Assembly: GCA_017590115.1 (NCBI GenBank)
Contig: JAGGNK010006626.1
Location: 87,269 to 151,268, forward strand
Length of the DNA stretch: 64,000 nucleotides
Source of the DNA: Montifringilla adamsi
Taxonomy: Eukaryota; Chordata; Aves; Passeriformes; Passeridae
Direction: 5' to 3'
Shown here piece by piece: positions 1-11,778 of this stretch; position 1 is the first letter of the stretch, and the number at the start of each line of letters is the position of its first letter. A program made the position numbers and the translations under genes. Below the pieces are notes generated by a model. The model was not told where the DNA came from. It searched no databases and saw only the letters and a program-made list of their open reading frames with translations.

Positions 1-1205
1 TTTTTTTACCAACATGGTGATTGAGGTATAGTCCATGTGTGTTGGTAGAAATAGCTGTGTAAAACTGAGGTTACAAAGGATGAGACTGACAAGTAGAAAG
101 AGAGAAACCTGAAGAATCACTGGCTCCTGGTGGTCAGATAGCCCAGCTGCTGGTATTTAATAGACACTTAGCTAAACTGTGTGACTCTCTTGCTTGGACT
201 ATTTCATCTGAATTATTAGTTTTCTAATATTTAGCAGCTGAATTGGAGCAGCCTTCCTTCCTTCCTTCCTTCCTTCCATCACTTCCTTCTGCCACTTCCT
301 TCTTTCTTTTATTTTAAAACTTCTGCCACTCATGATGGCCATGAATGTTAAAATGAAAAATTCTGCTCTGAGAAAAGGATTTGGTACTTTTTCCCAGAGT
401 ATCCTGGTCCATCTGCCCCCCTGAGATTTCTCACCAAAAATTCTTGTTTACAAAATTGTATATCCTGAGACACAGGAATTTTGCCTCAGGCGTCACTACT
501 GACACCTGTTTCATGCACACCATTATTTCAAAATTTTTATTAAATTATATCCTTAACATATAAAACCAATAGTATAAGAACACTGTCAAAATGTTTAAAA
601 AATCCAATTTTTTCTGACTTTTTAAAATGCCAGCATGAATGATGTGTCTGATAACTGATGCTTTCTTCATCTGACATTAGTGCTGCATGCAATTCATTCC
701 TTCTTCCAGAGATTGACTATATCCCTGGGTTGTTTAACATTTGAATTTCATCCTGCTGCAATACATTTTTTTTATTAAATTTGTATCTGGTTGAGGACAG
801 GGATTAATTGTTAATATTCTCCTGCATTCTTCTCCTGTACATACTGGAAAAAAAAAAAAAAGTATTTAGATTCATGTCAATTTTTTTATTTTGTGGTGAA
901 ATAGGAGAGGAGAAGGCTGTATGGATTTTCCTGACCATTACTGACATCAAAGGATCAAATATGTCTTGTTTGCTGTGCCTTGTGATTCCAATCACAAGAA
1001 TATCTTCAAGCTTGGGGAACAGCACTCTTTTTATCAGTCTTTTAGGTTTTCAGGCAAGTTCAAGCCAAAACTCATTTCCTTCTGGATGTGCTGCCTATCT
1101 CTTGCCCTTCTGGCTGTCTCCTGGTGAGCTCCTAAGCAGTCCCACAGAACAGTCAAATCGCCTTCACCAACAGGGGTCTGAAGTGCTACCACAAAATAAT
1201 AGCTC
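1..1205. other. Gene-free AT-rich flank
   Basis: No gene recognised. It contains a (CCTT)n microsatellite at 252-277 and a short A run near 847-861. Small ORFs here have no recognisable family content. Confidence 0.6.
252..277. repeat. (CCTT)n microsatellite
   Basis: About six perfect tetranucleotide units. Confidence 0.9.
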
Positions 1206-1206
1206 A

Positions 1207-1290
1207 ATTACAGAATCACAGGATCATTAAGGTTGGGAAAAAACTTCCAAGTCCATTGAGTCCAACTTTTGACCAATCACCACAATGTCT
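1207..1290 (-). mobile_element. CR1 LINE 3'-end fragment
   Basis: Reads as the reverse complement of the CR1 tail: the ACAGAATCACAGGATCATTAAGGTTGG-type start, followed by the block that ends in GAGTCCAAC. Only the last ~85 bp of the element are present, as in most 5'-truncated CR1 copies. Confidence 0.75.
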
Positions 1291-2192
1291 GGATCAGATC
1301 TTATTAAATTAGAACTAACTTTTTTTAAAAGTAATGTATAAATTTTTTTAATCTGATAAATGCATTTTTTTAAATATCAAGTTACAATTTCAATATACAA
1401 TAGAAGTAGCTACTTCTAGACTCTGAATTTAGGCTTCCTCAGACATGATCCCTTTTTGCTTTCTTACCTGCTTCTTCAGGAACAGGAGGATGAAGAAGCA
1501 AGGAAGGAGAAAGATTGTGTTTTCTCCCTTCATCATCTACTCAAAGGCAAAGGGTAAACAGACCCTAATATTGACCTTTGCAGTATTAGTGTCAGGGCTA
1601 CTTCAGCTGTCATACCTGTATCTTAACCAGGATAGCTCTTACTTTCTGGTTATATTTAGGATATACCTTGAAGGACGATGGCAGCCAGCTCTGAAGCTGT
1701 CACTGCCGGGACCTCAAGGGCGGGACTGCCTGGCTCAGGATGCATCGACCAAGAGACTGGTGAGCTGCACTCCCTGCTTGACACTCTGGGAGGAATCCGA
1801 GGAGCTCGGTTTCACATGCAAACTCCTCAGTTCTTTGGGATTTGAATGCAACAAAGACAAGATTACCTCATTTGGAGAGGCTGGCACTTTGTGTGCACTT
1901 CCCTTTGGAATGAATTCCAGAAGATGTGCAGTATGTGGTACGGATATTCTCCTACTGACAAATTTTCATTACAGCAGCTACTGCCCCAGAAGTTGTGATG
2001 CCAAAGCCCAGTAGCCTTTCAGAATAATAATCATAGTATTTGGCTCTAAAGCTGTAGATTTACCAGGCTACTTTATGTTACAAGACCAAATAGGCAAAAT
2101 TCTGCAAGTACATTACACAAAGACAACAAGAGGAAAAAATATGTAAATCTTTACATTGTCTGTAAAGACTGCTGGAATTTATATATGTGAAT

Positions 2193-2275
2193 TATTTTGC
2201 TCTCTATTGTAATCTACTCTGTGTTACATTATTTCACTCTCTATTGTAATCTACTCTGTGTTACTTTATTTCACT
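2193..2275. repeat. Tandem duplication, period 37 bp
   Basis: A 28-bp core (2200-2227) is repeated exactly at 2237-2264, and the flanks partly match, giving about 2.2 copies. Confidence 0.85.
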
Positions 2276-3848
2276 TTTCTATTACTGCTACTTATCTTAT
2301 GCATACCATAAGCACTAAAATCCACCCAGGAAATGAAAGAAAAAATTCAATTGCTCCGTAAAAAATAAGCTTTTCACTCAAGGAGAATGCTTATCATAAC
2401 CATCCATACTTGTTAAAACACAGCAGTAAAAGTTGATTGAATAATGAATGAAATAACATCCTCTTTTTCCTCACTTTCTATTTTGTCAAACTCTGTAGGA
2501 AGTTCTTTGAATGAAATGTAATTATTTCTTCTTCCAAGATATGTATCACTATCCTTTTCTTTTTCCTTTTTTAGGAAAATACAGATGCTGAAAATGAAAA
2601 TGTTTTCAAATCAAAGACGCAACTCATGACTCAAACTTTAGGTATTAGAGCAAAATAAATGCAGTCTATGTGATGCATCAGAAGGCTGTTGAGGTTCTCA
2701 GCTTGTTGCCATGCAGGTGCATTTATGATTACTTCATAACCCACTGCTACTTTTCTCTCTTAGCAGGTTATCACCTTTGTCTTCAGCAGCTCAGTAAAGT
2801 TTCCTAGGGCACCAGTAGACTGACTTGGATATTGCAAGTAAATAAAAAACATTTTTTATTTCCACATGTAATTTATCTATTTGTTATTCACATATTTCTT
2901 CATAAATATTGTCAAATTACATATTCAGATAAGCAAATCTCTTTTAGTGGGAGTGATGCAGTTTTCTGTGGCTATTTTTGCATAATTTCATAATGTCAAT
3001 ATTAACAATATGTTATAGGACATAAACTGTGTTTGTGTTATAAGTCACTAAACATGGCTGCTACTTTACATTGCTTGAAATATTTTTCTCCATTGAATAG
3101 CTCATAAAGGAGAAGGTTAAATCTATGTAAGACTAGATGTTACCTATCTTTCATTTCAATAACTCAAATATTCATTTTATATTGCTACAGTAACCTTTTA
3201 CAGCAAATCACATTCTGTTGTGACGCTGTTACAGTTTGTAATATGCTCAAAAACATTCCACATACATTTACTTGAAATCCATCACTAAGCATTGTTTTGC
3301 TTATCCCTTCTAACAAAGCCTCTGGTTTTACTAATAGTAAGGGGGTTGATGGAGAGAAAGAGAGAGAGAAAGAATGACTGGTCCCTTCTGTCTCCCTTGG
3401 TGAAGCCAGGCTAGAAATCTGTGAAAATCTGATTTTTAAGAAAATTCTATGGAACTGCAGATGATAATGGGGTTTCAAAGGCAGATCTCACAGCAATTTA
3501 GCGGTAGTCAGTTGAAAATCTAGAAAACTTTAACTCAGCAATTTTGAGAAATTTATTGACTTGTGAATGGAAAATGGGGGAAATAAACCCTGAGGGCTAC
3601 TGAAAATTACATTTTCAAGCAACTAGCTCAAGGATTTTCACAAAATTGTCTGTAACTGAAGTACAATGGGGAAAATTGCCTCTTTGACCTCTGTGGTATC
3701 TTGATTAAATGTGCACTTAACTATGTCACAATAAGGTAGCATATCAGCTGGCTCAAGAAATAATAAGTGGAATTCATATCTTCTGCAATTCTTCTGAAGT
3801 CAATAGTATTCTTCAATGGAAAGACTTGATCCAATAAATGTCCTGACC

Positions 3849-3873
3849 TTTTGTTGTTGTTGTTGTTGTTGTT
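3849..3873. repeat. (TTG)n microsatellite
   Basis: About eight trinucleotide units. Confidence 0.9.
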
Positions 3874-4750
3874 TCTTGGGGCTGGGAGATAGACAATGGA
3901 TAAGATAATTCAAAGGCAGATGGAAAAGAGCTACTGGCTTGCATAAAGCTGGCAGTGGCTCTTAGCACTGGGTACAGAAAAGACAAAGAGCAAAATGTGC
4001 TGGGGGCAATTTTCAATGGACACTTTGACCTGATCAGACCCTCTTTGGCTCAGTGCTGGCCTGGCCTGAGGTTTATAATCATCTGCCCAATGTGAGACAG
4101 CAGCTGTCTTCATTTCAGGAGCATAAGTTTCTGAAAATATGTTTCAGTACCAAGTGTCCTCCAAGAAAACAAGCTGAGCGGATTCTCTGTCCTGAATATT
4201 TTCACTGTCTGGCCACTTCTTTCTTGCCTTGTTGACACTGAAATTTCAAAAAACTCCTCTAGAGCAAGGCCCAAACAATATCACCAGCAGCTCTCCGCCA
4301 GAGCTTTTACCTGCACTTTGCTCATGTTTTCACCATTTCTGGATAGACAGGCAAAGAGGCCAGAAGATGATGACAACTGAATGCCATCAATTTAAAGGCA
4401 ACACCCAGCCAAGTATTTGTCTGTGTAAGATGTGACTATGCCACAATCTCTGCCTGAGATTGGTCTGGTTAAAGACAACCAACCTAACTTGACTACAGGC
4501 AGCACCTCTGAGTGTGGTCCAGCTGCTGTTTTGATTTGTTTGGATGTCTTCAAATCCAAACCACCTTCGCTTCATCTGGTGCATGCTTCCAAACACATAA
4601 TATTTACATGTAAATTTTAATAGCTTTCACAACTTGAAAGTTAAATATCTTTCTCAATATATATATATATATTTCACAACTCACTTTGGTTCAAAAATTT
4701 ATGCTTGGACCATAGCAGTTCAAGCAGACAACCATTGTATATACTTTGTG

Positions 4751-4760
4751 TATATATATA

Positions 4761-4820
<60 letters not shown>
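4751..4820. repeat. (TA)n(TG)n(TA)n compound microsatellite
   Basis: About 70 bp of alternating TA with a central TG block. A smaller TA run lies at about 4658-4672. Likely length-polymorphic. Confidence 0.95.
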
Positions 4821-4823
<3 letters not shown>

Positions 4824-7182
4824 AGATATATGTATCTTTTGGCATGCATTTTGATAACAAATTCAAGAAGGACATTTTCTCTCTGAGCCACTTGAAAAAC
4901 TGACTAGAGTATAACTGAACTCCACCTCACCAAGCAGATTTCACTTTAACGATTGGATTACACAAGGCATTCAGTAGTGAGGATATGCCTGAAATGGTAT
5001 AGCATGTGCTGTATGATACTCATTTCAGTGCATTCTGTACCATATCCATTAGACCTATGTCTCCCCACCAAACTCAGCACAGTGGGGATGCCAAGAGATA
5101 GGAACAAGATACAAGTTAAAATAGGCCAGAGACAACACCTTTATCTTACATCATTCTCATTGCTCCTCTGTGTACATAAGCTATGGCTCAGCTGTGGGTG
5201 TAAATAGCTCTGAAATGTGAAAGTCGATTTGAAAAGATTATATTGACTCTGCTTAATAGCAAAAGATGCTTCAAGTGCCTTTTGCTACAAACAATAAACA
5301 AATACATTATTACAATAGGAGGAAATACTGACCTCTGCTTGTGCTGGCTAGCATTTCATGACTCTTGTACCTTTTTCAATTTCTTCAAGTTTGTTTTTTT
5401 TTGCAAGAAATGTTTTGGGTTTTTTAAGAAAGAACTCACTGTATTAATCAGTTCTGTGAAAATTTCAGAAACTATGTGGATGGCCATGTGCCTCTGATTT
5501 TTTCTGGTGGGGAGGAGGTTTCTGGGTTTGGTTGAGTTGGGTTGAGTTGCTTCTTGCCCTATCAAAATTTTTTCAGGTTTAGTAATTTTTAAAATATTTT
5601 ATAATCCATCTGTTTCCTATCCCTCATCTTCATTCTTCTGGACAATACTGACAGTCTGCCAAACTAACTTGGCACAGGCATTTGCAAGGCTGGAACTTGT
5701 GGCCACATATAAGTAGAGTTCTCTGTGTGCTTGCGCATTTTTTTAGTCAAAAGAGATGAGTAAATCTTCTGACACGCACTACCCAAGTCAAGAAACTACT
5801 CTGTTACGTTACATAGTTTAGAGTACATTCTTGCTGTGGAAAGGATTATTCACCAAAATTTTTTCCTTCCAGTCCAACAGCAGATATGTCATGCTGTGGA
5901 ATTGCCCCTGAAGTCACACTGGTTACTTGGAGAGAACATGAGCTCAGCTGTGAACAGCAAGGTAAGGTGAAGCTCATAGCAGCACATACCCAAACAGGGA
6001 GACTTGGACTGAGATCCAAAAATACAAAAGACATTGTAACTTCCAAAACTCTGAGACATGTGATCATTTCTAGATTTTGCAGAACACCAACAGGACTGTT
6101 TGCATGCTACATGATTGCCATTTTGGGTTTTCTCCAGCCATGTATAAGGGGGTCATAGTCACCTCTACTGTTAAAACAGAATCTCTGTTAAAACTGGGCA
6201 GCTATAAAGCAGAAATTCACTTGCATTATCATTTTGTTTCTTCTCTCTGGGGATGAATCACTTCTCTATGTGTTTTAGTGTAAGATTCACAGTGTTGTCC
6301 TGAAAAATGTTTGAAACTGCAGATTCCAGAGACCAGGTTTTTTTAACTGTGGGTATATTTAGGGACATTGGTTTGAGGGGTTTTGTCGTTTTTACCAGAC
6401 ATACAGCATGCTGCTGTCAGGATGGGACTGAGAGCAAAAGAAAGGCATATCAAGAATTTTATGTTGAAAATTTCTATTTAAACAGATGAAATTTTATGGT
6501 CTCAAATTCTGTTTTACAGCTTGGATGAAACCACCTCAAGCCTACATGTCTTTTTCTTATTCCTATGTGTTCATCCTTCTAGTCCCAACCATAAATACTG
6601 TTGGCGAGTGTAAGTATGCTTCAATTGCTCTGCCAGCACTTCTTGTCAGATGTGTGATTCAGTCCCAAATTCAGCCTCAACTGGAGCCAAAGAGCAGAGA
6701 AAAACTAGAGTTATGAAACTCTATTGTTTTACAACAGTCTAAAGAGGCAGTTTAAAGGAAGATAAGGTTAAAGCCTTTATGTCTGTACTTATCTTTGGTA
6801 TTCACAATTGACTCAAGTTGTTAAAATTCAGTTTTCTGTGCTCTTTTTAAAACATAAAATCTTTTTGTTTGCTATTTGGATTTCTCTTTATTCATTGTTT
6901 GAACTGCCATAGGACCTTTAAAACTGAAATTAACCTGTCTAAACTGCGAGGACGTTGCTTGTTTGTGGACCAAATAAAATACTGCAATTAACCACAAATA
7001 TTGATTTAATGCAAAATTGATTTGAAAAACACTAAGTTGGTTGGGTTTTAGGGATTTGATTCGGTTGGGTTTTTCTTAAATTGTAGTGGAAATTAAATTA
7101 AGAATTTTAAAATCACAGTACACAAAATCACAAACAAAAAGCTCTATATTTTACAGCAGGTCGTTTCCTCCACATTATGAAT

Positions 7183-7188
7183 TTTATT
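7183..7188 (-). terminator. Candidate HTR1A poly(A) signal (AATAAA)
   Basis: This is the first canonical AATAAA that I find on the minus strand after the HTR1A stop codon. The sequence 30-60 nt beyond it on that strand is T/GT-rich, as in a downstream cleavage element. If used, the 3' UTR is about 3.0 kb and includes GC-rich blocks and the homopolymer tracts at 9.1-9.3 kb. An ATTAAA variant near 8300 would give a shorter transcript. Untested by any transcript. Confidence 0.3.
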
Positions 7189-8498
7189 GCAAAGGAAGAA
7201 AAAAAAAAAAGGAAAAAGCGGGGGTGGGGGGACAACAGAAGGAGGGAGAACGTAAAACAAAACTGCTGAGAGAAACAGTCCCACGGAGTTCTGGGCTGGT
7301 TCTTCCGTCGTGGCTGGTGCAGCGCCGCGAGGTCGGGAGGAAGGAGGGGGATGCGGTGAAGCCTCCCCGGCGTTGGAGCCTGCGGGGTCCGGCCCGTGTG
7401 GCCATGCCACGGTCCGGAGGGAGGCCGAGGTGAGAGGCTGGTGGTGGCGGGCGCCGAAGCAGCGATGCCCCGCACCGCCCCGGCCGGCCCTGCCCCGTCC
7501 GCAGCGTCCTGCCCGCGGGAGGAGCGCACGGAGACCGCGCGGGGAAGCAGGAGCAGACGGGGACAGGAAACGGTGTGTCTCGCCTGCTGGTGCCAGCCGA
7601 AGGCAGTTGCGCTTCCAGGCTCCGGGACTTCCCAGCAGGAGCCGGCGCGCCTGGGGCAAGACGGCCCGGGCGCGGTGCCCTCGTACCCCCGCCATCCGCA
7701 GCCCTGCAGCGCGGGCGGGCCAAGCGGACACAGCGAGCACGGAAGGGGCACCCCTCTGGTCTCACGCTGCTCGGGATGTACCGGGAGCTCTAGGCGAAGT
7801 CGGGTGGACCCGTTCCGTCCCATCCCACCCCGAAGTCAGGAGCCAGCGGGGACCCTGCGCGGTCTATCATGCGGAACCGGGGGGCGGCCACGCTGTCACA
7901 ACTGAGAGCGTTGCCGCGGAGTTTACAGGAAGCTTTACAAAGAAAAAATAATTATTTGGGAAAAGGCAAAACGTGGAGGAGCGACGTGAAGTCGGCAGGA
8001 TTCAAGGAAGGAGGCACTGAGAGGAGCAAACTCCTCCTGTGCTGGGCACAGCAGCAATCTCCCCACACCGCCGGCGCTTAGGGGCCCTCCAGTCCTCGCT
8101 CCCTGCCCCGGGGGGCCCGCCGCTCTGCCCAGGCCCACCCGCGGAGCGAGGTGCTCCCAAAGTCACCGGGCACCTGAGTACTCAGGAGAAGTTTCGTCTC
8201 TCTAATCGCTCTAGGCTAACTCCTCTGACACTACGACACTTAGAGAACATCTAGGACGCGTGTGGTTAGGATTGATCAAAGAAGAGATAAGATCAAAGAT
8301 CACTTTAATTGCGAAAATGAGGCCAAATAAGATTTTCAGAAAACCAGCTACATATCGGAGGTTGTCAAAAGCACTATTTTCGTTTAATGTAAGCGGTTGA
8401 ATTTCAGAAATTACTGGACACTTACATTCACGTGACACGTATTTCACATTCTCTTTTACTTACAAGCAACACAGATTACACAAAAATAAACAGGAAAA

Positions 8499-8524
8499 AT
8501 ATATATATATGTATATATATATAT
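8499..8524. repeat. (AT)n microsatellite between CpG-rich blocks
   Basis: Alternating AT with one G interruption, inside the AT-richer gap at 8.26-8.53 kb. Confidence 0.85.
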
Positions 8525-9111
8525 TTGGTCAAGCATTCATTCCAGGCAACCCGTCGCAGGGGTAAGCGGCAGTCGGCCCAGTGCCGGTATCCGGCCCGGC
8601 GCCTTTCCCTCCTCCCCGGACCGAAAGCGACCCCAGCTCCCGGCCGCAGCCGGAGGGAAAGACAAGGGCAGTGGAGGGGCAGAGGGGCAGGAGGGGCTTT
8701 GCGACGGGCAACGCAGTCCTGCCCCAACCCCGGGGCAGGCGGGGAAGGGGAAGTACACCGGGTTTCCCGGGGCCAAGCAGCTGGGCTAGCGGCAGAGGGG
8801 GTACTCTTTGCGGGCGGAGGCTTGCAGATCCGCCCTTGAGACCGGCCAGGTCAGCAAGGAGAACCCTCAGGACACTGCCTGCTTCTGGCCGTGGCTCTCA
8901 GACCTTCTCAGATTGGAAGGTCGTGCTTACCCCCGCCGGGGCTCGCCCGGAGGAGGAAAGAACCTGTCCCTTCCCAATCTGCGGCGAGATGCTGTTTTCC
9001 CCACCTGCGACTGCCGCTGGCTGATGCTGTCGGCCCCTCCCCTACTGCCACGGAGCACATGGCAATGTTTTGGTTGATAGGTTTGGATCGTTTTGTTGTT
9101 GTTTGTCTTTC

Positions 9112-9296
9112 TTTTTTTTTCTTTCCTTTTTTTTTTTTTTTTTTTTTTTCTCCCGAGCAAAATGTGCCGCAGCTGACTGACTCCAAAGAAAGCGCAACGT
9201 CTCAGGAGAAACTTTCAAGCGGTTTAAGGGAGAAAAAAAGAAAAAAAAAAAAAAAAAAAAAAAAAAGAGAGAGAGAGACGAAAAAAAAAAAAAAAG
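9112..9296. repeat. Poly(T) tract and poly(A) tract facing each other, 3' of HTR1A
   Basis: A T-rich tract (9112-9149, uninterrupted T from about 9127) is followed after about 83 bp by an A-rich tract (9233-9266), a short GA repeat and another A run (9281-9295). The T and A runs are inverted with respect to each other and could pair in single-stranded DNA or RNA. Confidence 0.85.
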
Positions 9297-10187
9297 AAAG
9301 AAACGCTACTTCGCAGGCTGCTTAAACTCCCTGTGCCGTTGCGTGCTCGGTGTACTCAGGGACAGTCGCACGGCGCCAAGCCTTTCCTTGCAGGGAAACA
9401 CTCGGTCCAAGGCATTTTAAAAAAATAATCCCCATAAATCTCCATATATAATGAGGCGTGCGGTTGGAGTTTTAAGTCCCATAATTTCCCTGTGTTGTAA
9501 TAAAGGGAACCCCGGTGAACTGGCAGGTCCTAGCATACCAGGAGGGCTGTCAGGCACACGTAACCCGGACGGGGACGTTGCTTTAAGTACTTTGCAAGAT
9601 TACCAAACACGGGCGGTTTTCCCCCAAGAACATCCACTTGAGGGTTTCACAAACAGAGATGCAACGCGCGCAAAGCTCCTTCCTCCGCTCGAGGAGTCGC
9701 CTTCAGCCTCCATACTCACACCCCCAGACCGAGGTCGGACCCAGCCCACTGCCGTCGCCTCGTAAATCCAAGAATAATCCCCAGTTTCCTGCATAGGGTG
9801 GTTTTGTTTTACCGATGCTACTCGGGCAGACACTGTGGTTTACAGCCACCACAAACAACGACCTGCAAACCCTAAGTCTACCCAGAATGATGGAGAGTGG
9901 GAGGGAGGCGGGAGAGCCGGCGCCCGGCAGCGGAGGCCGGGAGAGAAGAGGGCGGCCGCGGAACCCTCCCGGGCCGGGCGTCCCCCGTCGTTCCCAGCGG
10001 AGCCCTGCCGTGACTTGCAGGGCTTGTCCGGCGGGCGTAAAGCGGGTGACTCGGGCGGAGCGGGGATGCCGGAGTCCCCCGCCCTTCGGGAGGGCTGTGC
10101 AGGGCTGGGAGGGGGCACATTGCGGCTCGGGGCAGGCGGGTGGAGGAAGTAACAGGACCACATTGCCCCGTCCCGGCGCGGCGGGCT

Positions 10188-11426
10188 TCAATGCCGGCAA
10201 AATTTGCACTTGATAATTTTCTTAAAAGCACTTTGGAAGTCTTTGTTGAAATAGGCATAGATAATGGGGTTGAGAAGGGAGTTGGAGTAGCCCAGCCAGT
10301 TGATGACTGCCCCCAGCCACTCGGGCATGTAGCACTTACTGTCACAAAAGGGCAGGACCAGGGCCACGATGAAGAACGGCAGCCAGCAGAGGATAAAGGT
10401 GCCCATAATGATGCCCAGGGTCTTGACAGTCTTCCTCTCCCGGGACAGAGCCATTCTCCGTTTGGCTTCCGTGTTCTTCTCGTTGCGCCTCTCGAAAGAC
10501 GGCGGCGGTGGGGAGCCGCACGCCTCGCTGGGCAGCGGCAGGTGAGTCTTGGAGGAACTGTTGCAGTGCTGGACCTCGATGATCTCCAGGGCGGTCCCGT
10601 CCTGGCCCTGCCGCACCGCGCCGTTGACACAAGCGCCGGGCTTGGGCTCCACAGTCCGCCGCCAGCCCTTGCCGGGCTCCCCGTTGCCTTTCTTCACGGT
10701 GGCCGGAGAGAGAGTGAGGCAGGTGTCGGCGATTTTTTTCTTCTCTGCTTTCTTTACTGTCTTGCGGATCCTAAAGCGTGCCGCCTTGAAGATGCGACCG
10801 TAGAGCACCAGCATGAGAAGAAGCGGAATGTAGAAGGCGCCGAAGGTGGAGTAGATGGTGTATCCGTGGTCCTTGCTGATGGTGCAGGCGTCGGGGTTCG
10901 AGCGGTCCTCCGGCGTCCTCCAGCCTAGCATGGGCGGGATGGATATCAAGAAGCCGATAAGCCAGGTCAGGCTGATAAGCACGGCCGCCCGCCGGGGAGT
11001 TCGCTTGTTAACATAGTCAATGGGGTCCGTGATGGCCCAGTACCTGTCCAAAGCGATGGCGCACAGGTGCAGGATAGAAGAGGTGCAGCAAAGCACGTCC
11101 AGCGAGATGAAGATGTCGCAGGTGACCTGCCCCAGCGTCCACTTGTTCAGCACCTGGTAGAGGGCCGCCATGGGCAGCACCAGCACGGACACCATGAGGT
11201 CGGTGACGGCCAGCGAGCCGATCAAATAGTTGGCCACGGTTTGCAGGGAGCGCTCCAGGGCGATGGCTGCGATCACGCAGGCGTTGCCACTCACGGCGCA
11301 CAGGATAAGCGTGCCCAGGAGCAGGGAGGTGAGCACCTGGTAGCCCAGGGTCATCTCGGCGAGGCCGGGGCCGCTTGTCCCCTCGGGGGAGCGCGCTGGG
11401 GAGGTAGTATTGTTGGCCACATCCAT
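10188..11426 (-). CDS. HTR1A: 5-hydroxytryptamine (serotonin) receptor 1A, single exon, 412 aa
   Basis: Seven-transmembrane class A GPCR of the plasma membrane. It binds serotonin and couples to Gi/o, lowering cAMP and opening GIRK channels, and acts as somatodendritic autoreceptor and postsynaptic receptor. Seen in the translation: two overlapping N-glycosylation sequons (N5, N6); GN motif of TM1 (N48); sodium-site D76; disulfide cysteines C103 and C181; amine-binding D110; DRY at 127-129; S193/T194 in TM5; a long third intracellular loop (about 211-335); CWLPFF at 347-352; N376 in TM7; NPIIY at 386-390; C-terminal C407 and C410, the palmitoylation positions of the family. Length 412 versus 422 in human: the N-terminus is about 6 residues shorter and loop 3 about 4 shorter. 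The ORF is uninterrupted, as expected for this intronless gene. The start has a strong context (G at -3, G at +4). No other gene is recognisable in the window. Antisense ORFs over the locus are GC-driven shadows. Confidence 0.98.
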   Translation of the reverse strand: MDVANNTTSPARSPEGTSGPGLAEMTLGYQVLTSLLLGTLILCAVSGNACVIAAIALERSLQTVANYLIGSLAVTDLMVSVLVLPMAALYQVLNKWTLGQVTCDIFISLDVLCCTSSILHLCAIALDRYWAITDPIDYVNKRTPRRAAVLISLTWLIGFLISIPPMLGWRTPEDRSNPDACTISKDHGYTIYSTFGAFYIPLLLMLVLYGRIFKAARFRIRKTVKKAEKKKIADTCLTLSPATVKKGNGEPGKGWRRTVEPKPGACVNGAVRQGQDGTALEIIEVQHCNSSSKTHLPLPSEACGSPPPPSFERRNEKNTEAKRRMALSRERKTVKTLGIIMGTFILCWLPFFIVALVLPFCDSKCYMPEWLGAVINWLGYSNSLLNPIIYAYFNKDFQSAFKKIIKCKFCRH

Positions 11427-11572
11427 GCCGGGCGGGGGGTGGGGGGGGTCGCTTCAGGAGACAGACATGGGAAGAGATGCCGGTCACTTGTGTGCTCCCC
11501 TGGCAGGAGGCATCGGCGCCCCGTGCGGTTTCGCCACGCCGGGCACCCCCCGCTCCACCACCCCTCCCTCCC

Positions 11573-11580
11573 CTATATAG
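11573..11580 (-). promoter_or_regulatory. TATA-like element upstream of HTR1A
   Basis: The palindrome CTATATAG sits in otherwise very GC-rich DNA about 147 bp before the HTR1A start codon. On the gene strand it is followed by a G-rich run. If it works as a TATA box, transcription would start about 30 bp nearer the gene, giving a 5' UTR of roughly 115-120 nt. Known mammalian HTR1A promoters are GC-rich, so this is only a candidate. Confidence 0.4.
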
Positions 11581-11778
11581 CGCGGCGGGAGGCGGCCGGA
11601 GCTCGGAGGACGGCGGCTGGCGGAGCCGCCCCGCGCCCGCCCATCCCCGCCGCCTCTGCCCAGCGCGCAGCCCCGGCGGTGGGGGCGGCCCTCCTGCCAG
11701 CGCTTGCCGAGATTCTGCCCCTCGCTCTGCCGCTCACCCGCGCCGTTCCCCCTTGCTCTGCCTCTCCGCGCTCCCCTA

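Larger units (their letters stand above)
1291..7100. other. Gene-free AT-rich region left of HTR1A
   Basis: No gene recognised. A 189-codon ORF at 1445-2014 (+) matches no family I know. Present are a 37-bp-period tandem repeat (about 2193-2275), a (TTG)n run and TA/TG microsatellites. The HTR1A transcript may end at the right edge, near 7170. Confidence 0.5.

Noticed and set aside
4634..4891. Short ORFs rich in Tyr-Ile on both strands
   Set aside because: They are translations of the TA/TG microsatellite.
7128..7823. 231-codon minus-strand ORF and overlapping ORFs on both strands in the CpG block
   Set aside because: Long frames open at once in several frames on both strands, as expected from GC-rich, stop-poor DNA. 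The translations are arginine/proline/alanine/glycine-rich with no domain.
10140..10928. 262-codon plus-strand ORF over the HTR1A 3' half
   Set aside because: Antisense shadow of a conserved GPCR coding region.
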